Part shown: positions 1-8,289 of the stretch, piece after piece
How the letters are laid out: each line of letters starts with the position of its first letter
Numbering within the stretch: position 1 is the stretch's first letter
Origin: Caldanaerobius polysaccharolyticus DSM 13641
GTDB taxonomy: Bacteria; Bacillota; Thermoanaerobacteria; Thermoanaerobacterales; Caldanaerobiaceae
Assembly: GCF_000427425.1 (NCBI RefSeq)
Contig: NZ_KE386493.1
Coordinates: forward strand, 8,711-72,710
Length of the DNA: 64,000 nt
Direction of reading: 5' to 3'
The notes under the pieces: generated by a model
What the model was told of the DNA's origin: nothing
The model's database searches: none
What the model saw: only the letters and a program-made list of their open reading frames with translations
Translations under genes and position numbers: made by a program

Positions 1-756
1 CAAGCAATACAAAAGTTTGTTACAGGGAAATCTTTTGTGATAACTACGAATTCTCAAGAATTGCTTAATTTGAGACAAAGGATGGATGAGACTTTAGGCA
101 AGGGTAAATACAAAGTGATAAAAATAATACCACCTGCAGGACCAAAAGGAGCAGTTTTAGCGGGAAGTCGCCTTGAAAATGGTATAATGATTTCATCTAA
201 CGCATTAAAAGATCCTAACTTTCACCAGATGCTGAAATTTATAGATTGGCTGTGGTACAGTAAAGAGGGGCAAACTTTAACTAAATGGGGTGTGGAAGGA
301 ACAACGTATAAAGTCGTTAATGGAAAGATAGAATTAATGCCTGATGTCACAGCCGGTTTTTTAGGATTAAATCCTAATGGTACAAAAGATTTAAGAAAAG
401 ATTTTGGGTTTGGCAGTGGTGTATTTATGTTAATGTACGGCGGACCTAAAGAGTTGGCATATTCTTATATGAGAGACGAGGATAAAAAATTTACAGAAGA
501 GGTAAATAAGACCAGGGAGCTACTTCCTCAAGCACCACCTATTTTGTATGATGAAAGTCAGAGAGAGCGGGCTAATATGATAAGCCAGCCATTAATGGAT
601 TATGTTCAGCAGATGACGTTGAAATTTATAATGGGTCAGGCATCACTGGATAAGGATTGGGATAAATTTGTGCAGCAGTGTAAGGCCAAAGGCAGTGACG
701 AGCTTACAAAGCTTGCAAATCAAGTCTACAACAGCACTAAGAATCAACTTAAATAA
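1..756 (+). CDS. ABC transporter solute-binding protein, LplA/YtcQ type (3' part)
   Basis: Partial gene: the frame is open from base 1, so the N-terminus (lipoprotein signal, first lobe) lies outside the window and about 251 codons are seen. The protein resembles the C-terminal lobe of family-1 extracellular binding proteins that feed oligosaccharides to LplBC-type permeases. The stretch FIDWLWYSKEGQTLTKWGVEG is typical of this group, where a late helix is followed by a W-G-EG loop. Later motifs such as GFLGLNP and a Lys/Asp-rich tail fit a binding protein of about 550 residues. It would sit outside the membrane, tethered as a lipoprotein. Its place next to xylan and galactoside hydrolases suggests uptake of xylo- or galacto-oligosaccharides; substrate is inference. 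A perfect 17-bp hairpin follows the stop codon. Confidence 0.85.
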   Translation, partial: QAIQKFVTGKSFVITTNSQELLNLRQRMDETLGKGKYKVIKIIPPAGPKGAVLAGSRLENGIMISSNALKDPNFHQMLKFIDWLWYSKEGQTLTKWGVEGTTYKVVNGKIELMPDVTAGFLGLNPNGTKDLRKDFGFGSGVFMLMYGGPKELAYSYMRDEDKKFTEEVNKTRELLPQAPPILYDESQRERANMISQPLMDYVQQMTLKFIMGQASLDKDWDKFVQQCKAKGSDELTKLANQVYNSTKNQLK

Positions 757-771
757 CCAGATTTTATATGA

Positions 772-810
772 TTATACCATTGGGTGGCTTTGCGCCACCC
801 AATGGTATAA
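772..810 (+). terminator. Perfect 17-bp hairpin after the binding-protein gene
   Basis: Bases 772-788 are the exact reverse complement of 794-810, with a 5-base loop (TTTGC). The stem contains GGGTGGC/GCCACCC and lies 16 bases after the stop codon. There is no T-tract after it, so it may act as a terminator or as a 3' stabilising hairpin rather than a classic intrinsic terminator. Confidence 0.6.
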
Positions 811-812
811 AT

Positions 813-951
813 GACGATATAGCATGGGATGTGGTAAATGAAGCGGTAGAGGATAAAGAAGATCATCTATCTGTTTAGGGATAACTTCCCGATTAAAAAC
901 AGGAAAGATTGGCCGTTGTTATTTGATGAAGAACAAAAGCCGATTTGTTAA
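813..951 (+). pseudogene. Decayed GH10 endo-xylanase gene, internally deleted remnant A
   Basis: Two in-frame pieces of a family GH10 xylanase can be read. At 825-875 the frame gives WDVVNEAVEDKEDHLSV and then a stop; WDVVNEAV is the GH10 motif that carries the acid/base glutamate (NE). In another frame 877-951 gives RDNFPIKNRKDWPLLFD followed by EEQKPIC and a stop, which is how GH10 catalytic domains end (W-PLLFD--KP). The roughly 130 residues that normally lie between them, including the nucleophile region, are missing, and the two pieces are in different frames. There is no start codon or N-terminal half. This is therefore a dead fragment left by deletion, not an active enzyme. Identification is from remembered family motifs. 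Confidence 0.75.
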
Positions 952-954
952 TTC

Positions 955-968
955 TGAAAGCGAAAGTA
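955..968. promoter_or_regulatory. Possible cre (CcpA) site
   Basis: TGAAAGCGAAAGTA matches the catabolite-response consensus TGNAANCGNWNNCW at all positions but one (T instead of C at position 13). It lies about 170 bases before the GH42 start, inside the decayed region after remnant A. One near match is weak evidence. Confidence 0.25.
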
Positions 969-1136
969 ATCAAAATATCGAATTTACTAAGTCCGATGAA
1001 TATGAAATATTTTACCGCAGGCATTGTTTTAGAAGCGTAAAGGAATAATTATATGTTCATTGCCTATAAAAATTGGGAATTAAGTACATATTGTAAGGAA
1101 TATCTGAATTTGACCGTTAGGAAGGGGATGCTTTAT

Positions 1137-3113
1137 ATGTTTTATGGAGTAGATTATTATCCTGAACATTGGTCGGAGGAAAGATGGGAAATTGATGCTA
1201 AATTAATGAGAGAAGCGAATATGAATATAGTTCGATTAGCAGAATTTGCGTGGGCAAAAATAGAGCCGGAAGAAGGAAAGTTTGATTTTTCGTGGCTAGA
1301 CAAAGTTGTAGAAATTTTAGAAAAAAACGGAATAAAAGTTATACTAGGTACTCCAACAGCTGCACCGCCAAAATGGTTAATGGATAAGTGTCCTGACATA
1401 TATCCAGTGGATTATATGGGACATACTTATGGGTTTGGATTAAGAAAACATACCTGTTATAATAGTGAGAATCTTTATAGATATACTGAAATTATTGTTT
1501 CAAAAATGGCTGAACACTATAAAGATTGTTCTGCTGTTTTTGGTTGGCAAATTGATAATGAATTTGGAGGTAGGTGCTACTGTGATAAATGTCAAAAAGC
1601 TTTTAGAAAATGGCTAAAGAAAAAATATATTACTATAGATCAATTGAATAAAGAATGGGGAACTATTTTTTGGAGCCAAGTATATCGCAATTGGGATGAA
1701 ATAATAAGTCCACGTTACTCTATGTCAGCTGATATTACAACTCATAACCCTGGGCTTGTTTTAGATTATTACCGTTTTTATTCAGATACTATAGTGGCAT
1801 TTCAGAAATTTCAAATAGATATTTTACGTAAAATAGTTCCTCATCATGTGATTACTCATAATTTTATGAAGCTTTATAATGGATTGAATTATTTTGATTT
1901 AGCAAAAGATTTGGATTTCGTTTCGTGGGATAATTATCCGGGGACTTCTGACAATATTATAGAGCCCGCGCTTGCTCATGATGTTGCTAGAGGATTAAAA
2001 AATACGACTTTCTGGGTAATGGAGCAGCAAAGTGGTCCTAGAGGTTGGCAAATTATCTCTGAAAATCCTGAGCCAGGACAAATGAGGCTTTTTGCTTACC
2101 AATCGATTGCTCATGGAGCAGACGCTATAATTTATTTTCGGTGGAGGACTTGTCCGTTCGGGACAGAGCAATATTGGCATGGGATTTTGGGACACGATGG
2201 TGTGCCAAGGAGAAGGTATTTTGAAGCTAAACAAATGGGGGAAGAGCTAAAGAGGATTTCTTCAATGTTTGAAAAGGGAAATATACCGGCACAAGTTGCT
2301 ATAATCAGGTGTTATGACAATGAATGGGTATTTGAAATTCAGCCTCATGTCAAAAAGTTTCGTTATATAGATCATATTAGGCGGTATTATGAAGCTTTGT
2401 TTCGTAACAATATACAAGTAGATGTTGTTAGCCCTGTTGCTGATCTCGGTAAATATAAACTGGCTATAGCGCCTCAGTTAACATTAACTAATGAAAAAAT
2501 AATAGAAAATCTTTATAAATATGTAAAAAATGGAGGTATACTTATATCTGGTTTTCGTACTGGAGCACGTGATTGGAACAATAGAATCATTATGGATGTG
2601 TTACCTGGAGAACTAAGGGAACTTTTCGGAATTGAAATAGAAGAATATGGGATAATACCAGAAAATAAATTTAATTTATTGAAGTTTGAAAAAGAAAATA
2701 TGATTATAAATTGTGATACATGGTATGAAATCCTCAGTCCTATAACTGCTCAGGTTATAGCTAGATTTGGAGATAACTTTTTTGAAGGTAGTCCTGCGCT
2801 GACAATGAATAATTATGGAAATGGAAGAGCTTACTATATAGGTAGTGTTCCTAGTGAAAAAGATATAGATAAATTTGTGTATTGGCTTGTAAAAGAATCA
2901 GAAATACACCCACTTTATGATAAGCCTATTCCTGGTGTTGAATTTAGTTGTAGAGTAAAAGATGGGAAAGAAGTATTGTTTATTTTAAACCATAATTCGA
3001 AAGAAGTGAACATTGAACTTATAGGATCTTATGTTGATATTATAAAGAGCAAAAAATGGGAAAACCATATTGAAATACCTTCTAAAGATTTGGTTATATT
3101 GCAGAAGATATAA
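1137..3113 (+). CDS. GH42 beta-galactosidase
   Basis: About 658 residues, the usual length for family GH42, which removes terminal beta-galactose (some members act on alpha-L-arabinosides) from oligosaccharides. The N-terminus YGVDYYPEHW is the family hallmark. The acid/base glutamate is in GWQIDNEFG and the nucleophile in WVMEQQSGPRGWQ. The cluster CYCDKC just after the acid/base matches the zinc site seen in GH42 enzymes. The C-terminal part fits the trimerisation (type-1 glutamine-amidotransferase-like) domain and a small beta domain. No signal peptide, so cytoplasmic. I chose ATG 1137 because GGAAGGGG lies 10 bases upstream and family proteins start here; an ATG at 1053 with an AAAGGA motif would add 28 residues. 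The gene is visibly more AT-rich than later genes and is bracketed by GH10 remnants, hinting at insertion or local deletion. Confidence 0.93.
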   Translation: MFYGVDYYPEHWSEERWEIDAKLMREANMNIVRLAEFAWAKIEPEEGKFDFSWLDKVVEILEKNGIKVILGTPTAAPPKWLMDKCPDIYPVDYMGHTYGFGLRKHTCYNSENLYRYTEIIVSKMAEHYKDCSAVFGWQIDNEFGGRCYCDKCQKAFRKWLKKKYITIDQLNKEWGTIFWSQVYRNWDEIISPRYSMSADITTHNPGLVLDYYRFYSDTIVAFQKFQIDILRKIVPHHVITHNFMKLYNGLNYFDLAKDLDFVSWDNYPGTSDNIIEPALAHDVARGLKNTTFWVMEQQSGPRGWQIISENPEPGQMRLFAYQSIAHGADAIIYFRWRTCPFGTEQYWHGILGHDGVPRRRYFEAKQMGEELKRISSMFEKGNIPAQVAIIRCYDNEWVFEIQPHVKKFRYIDHIRRYYEALFRNNIQVDVVSPVADLGKYKLAIAPQLTLTNEKIIENLYKYVKNGGILISGFRTGARDWNNRIIMDVLPGELRELFGIEIEEYGIIPENKFNLLKFEKENMIINCDTWYEILSPITAQVIARFGDNFFEGSPALTMNNYGNGRAYYIGSVPSEKDIDKFVYWLVKESEIHPLYDKPIPGVEFSCRVKDGKEVLFILNHNSKEVNIELIGSYVDIIKSKKWENHIEIPSKDLVILQKI

Positions 3114-3127
3114 AGAAGGAAAGTTGA

Positions 3128-3223
3128 TCGTGTGAATTACTTGTGCCAGGTACGAAGTGGCCATTTCTTTTTGATGTCGATTATAGGCCTAAAAGTGCTT
3201 TTTACAACATAGTCGATTTTTGA
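3128..3223 (+). pseudogene. GH10 xylanase 3' end, remnant B
   Basis: Directly after the GH42 stop codon, one frame ends with KWPFLFDVDYRPKSAFY then NIVDF and a TGA at 3221. This is the typical end of a GH10 catalytic domain (WPLLFD--Y-PK-AY--IVD). Nothing upstream in the frame belongs to GH10, so only the last 25-30 codons remain. It differs in sequence from remnant A at 877-951, so the two come from different GH10 genes rather than from one gene split by insertion. It has no start signal and cannot encode an enzyme. Confidence 0.7.
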
Positions 3224-3293
3224 TAACCAATACATTTCAGCAAAATCTAAAAATTTAAATTATAATGTTAGTTGGTTGATGGGGGATTTTATT

Positions 3294-4454
3294 ATGATTA
3301 ATGTAGCCATAGTCGGCGCTGGAAATATTTCTCCTGCTCATATAAAAGGTTTTTTAGAATTTCCACAAAGATGTAAGATCGTTGCGATATGTGATATCTA
3401 CAAAGAAAAGGCGGCAGAGAAGAAGAAGCGGTTCGGCTTAAATGATGCTATTGTATATGAAAATTATAAAGAGATATTAAAAATGGAAGATGTCGACGTT
3501 GTGGATATATGTACACCGCCATATACCCACGCCAATATTGCAGTAGATAGTTTGAATGCTGGAAAGAATGTAATCGTGGAAAAGCCAATGGCAGCATCAC
3601 TAGAAGAATGTGACAAAATGTTAGAAGCGTCAAGGAAAAACAAAAAACTCTTGTCGGTAATATCGCAAAACCGTTTTAGAACCCAATTTATGAAATTAAA
3701 AAAGGTAGTTGAGTCAGGTCTAGCCGGTGATATAGTACATGCACAAGTAGACTCATTTTGGTGGAGGGATCATTCCTACTACGATCTTTGGTGGAGAGGT
3801 ACATGGGAAAAAGAAGGCGGGGGATGCACACTGAATCATGCGATACACCATATTGACATGCTTATATGGCTTTTAGGCATGCCTGAAGAAGTGCAGGCTG
3901 TTATGAACAACGTAGCCCACGACAACGCCGAAGTTGAAGATATATCGATAGCGATACTTAAGTATAAAAACGGTGCTCTAGCTCAGATAACTAGCTCAGT
4001 TGTGCATCACGGAGAAGAGCAACAGATAGTACTTCAGGGGAAAAAGGCGAGAATATCCGTTCCTTGGAGAGTGTATGCGTCTGTTGCATCAAATAATGGT
4101 TTTCCGGCAGGGAGAGACGAAAAATTAGAGAAAGAGATTCAAGATTATTATGATAGCATTGATGAGACCAGATATGAAGGACATACTCCCCAGCTTGATG
4201 ATGTTCTAAAGGCGCTGGAATTAAACCGTGATGTCTTAGTAAAGGGTGAGGACGGGAGAAATGCTCTAGAGCTTATAACGGCCATTTACAAAGCAGCTTC
4301 CACAAGGCAAGTTGTTAAGCTTCCGATCGAGAAATATGACCCATTTTACACGGTTAGCGGCATAATGGCCTCCGTACCGCATTTTTATGAGAAAAAAACA
4401 TTTGTTGAAAATTTTTCTGATGAGCGCATAACATTTGGAAGAGATATAAAGTAA
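3294..4454 (+). CDS. Gfo/Idh/MocA family NAD(P)-dependent oxidoreductase
   Basis: 386 residues. The N-terminal Rossmann fold shows VAIVGAGNISPAH (residues about 4-16), followed by the family EKPMA motif near residue 95, where the lysine is catalytic. The C-terminal alpha/beta domain carries NHAIHHIDMLIWLLG, with the histidines that usually sit in the active site. Members oxidise or reduce sugars, inositols or sugar acids; the exact substrate cannot be read from the sequence. ATG 3294 is chosen because GGGGGA lies 7 bases upstream; upstream TTG/ATG codons at 3276-3281 overlap that site. A TATAAT at 3261 could be a -10 box, but no good -35 is seen. The next gene, a second member of the family, follows after 17 bases, so the two are probably cotranscribed and act on the same sugar. 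Confidence 0.9.
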   Translation: MINVAIVGAGNISPAHIKGFLEFPQRCKIVAICDIYKEKAAEKKKRFGLNDAIVYENYKEILKMEDVDVVDICTPPYTHANIAVDSLNAGKNVIVEKPMAASLEECDKMLEASRKNKKLLSVISQNRFRTQFMKLKKVVESGLAGDIVHAQVDSFWWRDHSYYDLWWRGTWEKEGGGCTLNHAIHHIDMLIWLLGMPEEVQAVMNNVAHDNAEVEDISIAILKYKNGALAQITSSVVHHGEEQQIVLQGKKARISVPWRVYASVASNNGFPAGRDEKLEKEIQDYYDSIDETRYEGHTPQLDDVLKALELNRDVLVKGEDGRNALELITAIYKAASTRQVVKLPIEKYDPFYTVSGIMASVPHFYEKKTFVENFSDERITFGRDIK

Positions 4455-4471
4455 ATGGTGGGGGGATAGCA

Positions 4472-5542
4472 ATGAACAAAGAAAGCGGCATGTACTATAT
4501 GCCAGAAAGCAAGGCTAAAAAAGTTTGCAGTGAAGGAGATTTTGCATTTGCAGCCATTGGACTCGATCATGGCCATATATATGGCATGACAAAAGGACTA
4601 GTAGAAGCCGGCGGAGAAATAAAATGGGTTTACGATAAAGATCCGAAAAAAGTCGAAGCATTTTTAAAGGCATTCCCAAATGCCAAGAAAGCCCGCAGTG
4701 AAGATGAGATACTTATGGATAACTCAGTTAAACTAGTAGCAAGTGCAGCCATACCATCGGAAAGATGCAGCATAGGGCTAAAAGTTATGGATGCAGGAAA
4801 AGACTATTTTGCAGACAAGCCACCTATGACCACAAGAGAGCAACTAGAGCAAGCTAAAGACAAAGTAAAAAAGACAAAGAAGAAATATGCCGTCTATTAT
4901 GGTGAAAGACTCCACAATGAAGCATCAGTGTATGCAGGGCAGCTAGTAGAAAATGGAGTAATAGGACGAGTAATACAAGTTATTGGAATGGGGCCACATA
5001 GAGTGGGAAAAGGAAGGCCAGATTGGTTCTATGAAAAGGACAAGTTTGGAGGAATATTGTGCGATATAGGAAGTCATCAGATAGAGCAGTTTTTATTTTT
5101 CACAGGTGCAAAAGATGCAAAGGTCCAATCAGCAAAAGTAGCAAATTACAACCATAAGCAGTATCCCACTTTTGAGGACTTCGGAGATGTGACACTAGTT
5201 GGTGACAATGGCGCAACGGGTTACTTTAGAGTAGATTGGTTTACCCCAGATGGCCTTAGAACATGGGGCGATGGAAGGCTATTCATATTAGGTACAGATG
5301 GATATATAGAACTTAGAAAGTACATCGATGTTGCTAGAGAAAATACGACAGATCATGTGTATCTAGCAAATAAAGATGGCGAGTTTTATATGGATGTAAA
5401 AGGCAAAGTAGGGTTTCCTTTCTTTGGTGAATTGATACTTGACTGCTTAAATAGAACAGAAAATGCCATGACACAAGAGCACATATTTAAAGCTATAGAG
5501 CTAGCGTTAGATGCCCAGTATAGTGCTACTAAAGTGGAATAA
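4472..5542 (+). CDS. Gfo/Idh/MocA family oxidoreductase, divergent paralog
   Basis: 356 residues. The nucleotide-binding start is FAAIGLDHGHIYGM (residues about 24-37), an unusual version of the GxGxxG loop, followed by DKPP where most members have EKP. Residues 185-200 (CDIGSHQIEQFLFFTG) match the usual D-x-GxHxxD/E helix of the second domain. This subgroup is often found next to glycoside hydrolase genes and may act on a hexuronate or another sugar derived from the polysaccharide; that is inference. GGGGGGA lies before ATG 4472. It follows the other oxidoreductase by 17 bases and forms a short operon with it. Confidence 0.85.
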   Translation: MNKESGMYYMPESKAKKVCSEGDFAFAAIGLDHGHIYGMTKGLVEAGGEIKWVYDKDPKKVEAFLKAFPNAKKARSEDEILMDNSVKLVASAAIPSERCSIGLKVMDAGKDYFADKPPMTTREQLEQAKDKVKKTKKKYAVYYGERLHNEASVYAGQLVENGVIGRVIQVIGMGPHRVGKGRPDWFYEKDKFGGILCDIGSHQIEQFLFFTGAKDAKVQSAKVANYNHKQYPTFEDFGDVTLVGDNGATGYFRVDWFTPDGLRTWGDGRLFILGTDGYIELRKYIDVARENTTDHVYLANKDGEFYMDVKGKVGFPFFGELILDCLNRTENAMTQEHIFKAIELALDAQYSATKVE

Positions 5543-5559
5543 AAAGGAGAGGACCCATT

Positions 5560-5589
5560 ATGTCAGAGGCTTATAATAGCATATTGTGA
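5560..5589 (+). other. Nine-codon open frame with a good ribosome binding site
   Basis: After the oxidoreductase stop, AAAGGAGAGGA precedes ATG at 5560, and the frame reads MSEAYNSIL then TGA. It could be a leader peptide or the start of a gene whose body has been lost. A second Shine-Dalgarno for the GH39 gene follows. No similarity is recognised. Confidence 0.3.
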
Positions 5590-5624
5590 TAAATTTCACT
5601 TAATATGAATTCGGAGGTATTGGC

Positions 5625-7130
5625 ATGATAAAAATAAAAATACCAAAAAAATCCAATAGCATAAAGTTTAATAATAGATGGAGATATTGCGTTGGCACAG
5701 GGAGGTTAGGATTGGCTCTTCAAAAGGAGTATATTGATACATTAAAATACGTAAAGGAAAACATCGATTTTAAATACATCCGCGGGCATGGACTTTTGTG
5801 CGATGATATAGGCATTTATCGTGAAGATGCAATAGGCAATGATGTAAGGCCGTTTTACAATTTTACGTATATAGATAGAATCTTTGATTCATTTTTGGAA
5901 TTGGGTATACGACCTTTTGTTGAAGTTGGTTTTATGCCGAAAAAGTTGGCGTCTGGAGATCAGACAGTATTTTATTGGGAAGGGAATGTAACCCCACCTA
6001 AAGATTATGATAAGTGGAGCAACCTTGTAAAAGCGGTTGTAGAGCACTTTATCTCTAGATATGGAATAGAGGAAGTTTTGAAGTGGCCGTTTGAGATATG
6101 GAATGAGCCAAACTTAAAAGAATTTTGGAAAGATGCTGATCAAAAGGAGTATTTTAAGCTTTACAAGGTTACTGCAAAGGCGATTAAAGAAGTAAATGAA
6201 AATATAAAGGTTGGAGGCCCCGCCATATGCGGTGGAGCTGATTACTGGATAGAAGACTTCTTAAATTTCTGTCATGAGGAAAATGTTCCTGTTGATTTTG
6301 TGTCGCGCCATGCATATACTTCTAAACAGGGTGAGTATACTCCGCATCTTATATATCAAGAGATCATGCCACCGACGCACATGCTGGATGAATTTAAGAA
6401 AGTAAGAGATATGATAAAGAATTCGCCTTTTCCAAATCTTCCGTTTCACATAACGGAGTACAATACATCTTATAGCCCATTAAATCCTGTACACGATACG
6501 CCTTTTAATGCAGCGTATCTTGCAAGGATTTTAAGCGAAGGAGGAGACTATGTTGATTCCTTTTCATATTGGACATTCAGCGATGTGTTTGAAGAGAAAG
6601 ACGTACCAAGGTCGCAGTTTCATGGAGGGTTTGGACTAGTTGCGCTGAATAATATACCGAAGCCGACTTTTCATATGTTTACATTTTTCAATGCTATGGG
6701 AGAGGAAATTCTCTATAGAGACGATCATTTGCTTGTAACTAGAAGGGATGATGGATCAGTTGCGCTGATTGCGTGGAACGAAATAATGGAAAAGACAGAA
6801 AATCCAGATAAAGAATACGAACTGGAGATACCTGTGGATTTTAAAGATGTCTTAATAAAGATGAAGTTAATCGACGAAGAATACGGTAATCCTTGGGGTA
6901 CATGGAGACATATGGGTAGACCTAGATTTCCAAGCAAAGAGCAAATTAATACTTTAAGAGATATTGCAAGGCCTAGAATCAAGACAGATAGAGTTACATC
7001 AAATAATGGATATGTTAATCTAAAATTTAAATTAGGTAAAAATGCAGTGGTATTGTTTGAACTGATTGAAGTAGTAGATGAGTCAAGCACTTATATTGGG
7101 CTTGATGATAGCAAAATGAATGGATATTGA
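5625..7130 (+). CDS. xynB: GH39 beta-xylosidase
   Basis: 501 residues, matching the about 500 residues of Thermoanaerobacterium XynB. It hydrolyses xylo-oligosaccharides from the non-reducing end with retention. The acid/base glutamate is E161 in EIWNEPN and the nucleophile E278 in [10 protein letters not shown]; both sit one residue off the E160/E277 numbering I recall for T. saccharolyticum XynB. The (beta/alpha)8 domain is followed by a beta-sandwich domain to the C-terminus (from about residue 350). No signal peptide, so the enzyme is cytoplasmic and works on imported oligomers. TCGGAGGT precedes ATG 5625. The esterase gene starts 28 bases after the stop, so the two enzymes are probably made together. 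Confidence 0.95.
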   Translation: MIKIKIPKKSNSIKFNNRWRYCVGTGRLGLALQKEYIDTLKYVKENIDFKYIRGHGLLCDDIGIYREDAIGNDVRPFYNFTYIDRIFDSFLELGIRPFVEVGFMPKKLASGDQTVFYWEGNVTPPKDYDKWSNLVKAVVEHFISRYGIEEVLKWPFEIWNEPNLKEFWKDADQKEYFKLYKVTAKAIKEVNENIKVGGPAICGGADYWIEDFLNFCHEENVPVDFVSRHAYTSKQGEYTPHLIYQEIMPPTHMLDEFKKVRDMIKNSPFPNLPFHITEYNTSYSPLNPVHDTPFNAAYLARILSEGGDYVDSFSYWTFSDVFEEKDVPRSQFHGGFGLVALNNIPKPTFHMFTFFNAMGEEILYRDDHLLVTRRDDGSVALIAWNEIMEKTENPDKEYELEIPVDFKDVLIKMKLIDEEYGNPWGTWRHMGRPRFPSKEQINTLRDIARPRIKTDRVTSNNGYVNLKFKLGKNAVVLFELIEVVDESSTYIGLDDSKMNGY

Positions 7131-7158
7131 TTATAATTTGCGATTTAGGAGGATGAAA

Positions 7159-8115
7159 ATGGGACTTTTTGACATGCCATTAGAAAAACTTCGGGAATAC
7201 ACTGGTACAAATCCGTGCCCGGAAGATTTTGATGAATACTGGGATAGAGCGCTAAAAGAAATGAGGTCAGTTGATCCGAAAGTTGAGCTTAAGCCCAGCA
7301 ACTTTCAAGTGCCATTTGCAGAATGCTACGACTTGTACTTTACAGGCGTGCGTGGCGCAAGGATACATGCCAAGTATATAAGGCCTAAAATAGATAAGAA
7401 GCATCCTGCACTAATAAGGTTTCATGGGTATTCATCAAATTCAGGAGACTGGAGTGATAAATTAAATTATGTGGCGGCAGGCTTTACAGTTGTGGCTATG
7501 GACGCAAGAGGCCAAGGTGGTCTATCTGAAGATGTAGGCGGTGTAAAGGGAAATACGCTCAATGGCCACATTATAAGGGGATTAGACGACGATGTAGACA
7601 ACTTGTTGTTCAGGCATATTTTTCTAGATACCGCACAATTGGCCGGAATAGTGATGAATATGCCTGAAGTAGATGAAAATAGAGTGGGAGTGATGGGACC
7701 TTCTCAGGGCGGAGGCTTAGCATTGGCCTGTGCTTCACTGGAGCCTCGCATACGTAAAGTGGTATCTGAATATCCTTTTTTATCTGATTATAAAAGGGTA
7801 TGGGATTTAGACCTTGCAAAAAATGCCTACCAAGAGATTACAGATTATTTCAGGCTTTTTGATCCCAGGCACGAACGAGAAAATGAAGTGTTTACTAAGC
7901 TTGGTTATATAGATGTGAAAAATCTAGTAAAAAAGATAAAAGGCGATGTGCTTATGTGTGTTGGACTTATGGACCAAGTCTGTCCGCCATCGACTGTATT
8001 TGCAGCATACAACAATATAAGGTCAAAGAAGGATATAAAAGTATATCCTGATTACGGCCATGAGCCTATGAGAGGATTTAGCGATTTGGCTATGCAGTTT
8101 TTACTGGAGCTTTAA
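7159..8115 (+). CDS. axe1: Acetyl-xylan esterase, CE7 / cephalosporin C deacetylase family
   Basis: 318 residues. It removes acetyl groups from xylo-oligosaccharides so that XynB can finish them. The start MGLFDMPLEKLREYTGTNPC is close to what I recall for T. saccharolyticum Axe1 (320 residues). The alpha/beta-hydrolase triad is S182 (GPSQGGG), D272 (GLMDQVC) and H301 (YGHEPM); the CE7 marker RGQGG is at 117-121. No signal peptide: cytoplasmic, like XynB. ATG 7159 is preferred because AGGAGG lies 6 bases upstream; an in-frame ATG at 7120 inside the xynB end lacks such a site. CE7 enzymes are hexamers. A hairpin at 8127-8157 probably ends the operon. Confidence 0.96.
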   Translation: MGLFDMPLEKLREYTGTNPCPEDFDEYWDRALKEMRSVDPKVELKPSNFQVPFAECYDLYFTGVRGARIHAKYIRPKIDKKHPALIRFHGYSSNSGDWSDKLNYVAAGFTVVAMDARGQGGLSEDVGGVKGNTLNGHIIRGLDDDVDNLLFRHIFLDTAQLAGIVMNMPEVDENRVGVMGPSQGGGLALACASLEPRIRKVVSEYPFLSDYKRVWDLDLAKNAYQEITDYFRLFDPRHERENEVFTKLGYIDVKNLVKKIKGDVLMCVGLMDQVCPPSTVFAAYNNIRSKKDIKVYPDYGHEPMRGFSDLAMQFLLEL

Positions 8116-8126
8116 ATGTACAGAGA

Positions 8127-8157
8127 TGAGGAGATCTGACTACGTCAAATCTCCTCA
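8127..8157 (+). terminator. Hairpin after axe1
   Basis: TGAGGAGAT at 8127-8135 pairs with ATCTCCTCA at 8149-8157; TGAC/GTCA inside extends the stem after one mismatch and leaves a 3-base loop. Only a weak T-run follows. Its place 12 bases after the stop suggests the end of the xylan operon. Confidence 0.55.
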
Positions 8158-8289
8158 CACTTTGGTCAAATTTTTGATACCAAGAATTTACGAAGTTATT
8201 AAAAACTGCCGGTCTTGATAAACATATATAGAAATTGGAATCATGTTAGTTGTTTATATAAATGCTATTAACGATCAAAACCGGTTTTG

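Noticed and set aside
8209-8284. Inverted repeat CCGGTCTTGAT / ATCAAAACCGG after ychF
   Set aside because: The arms are 54 bases apart with one mismatch; too weak to call a terminator for ychF, although a T-run follows it on the minus strand.
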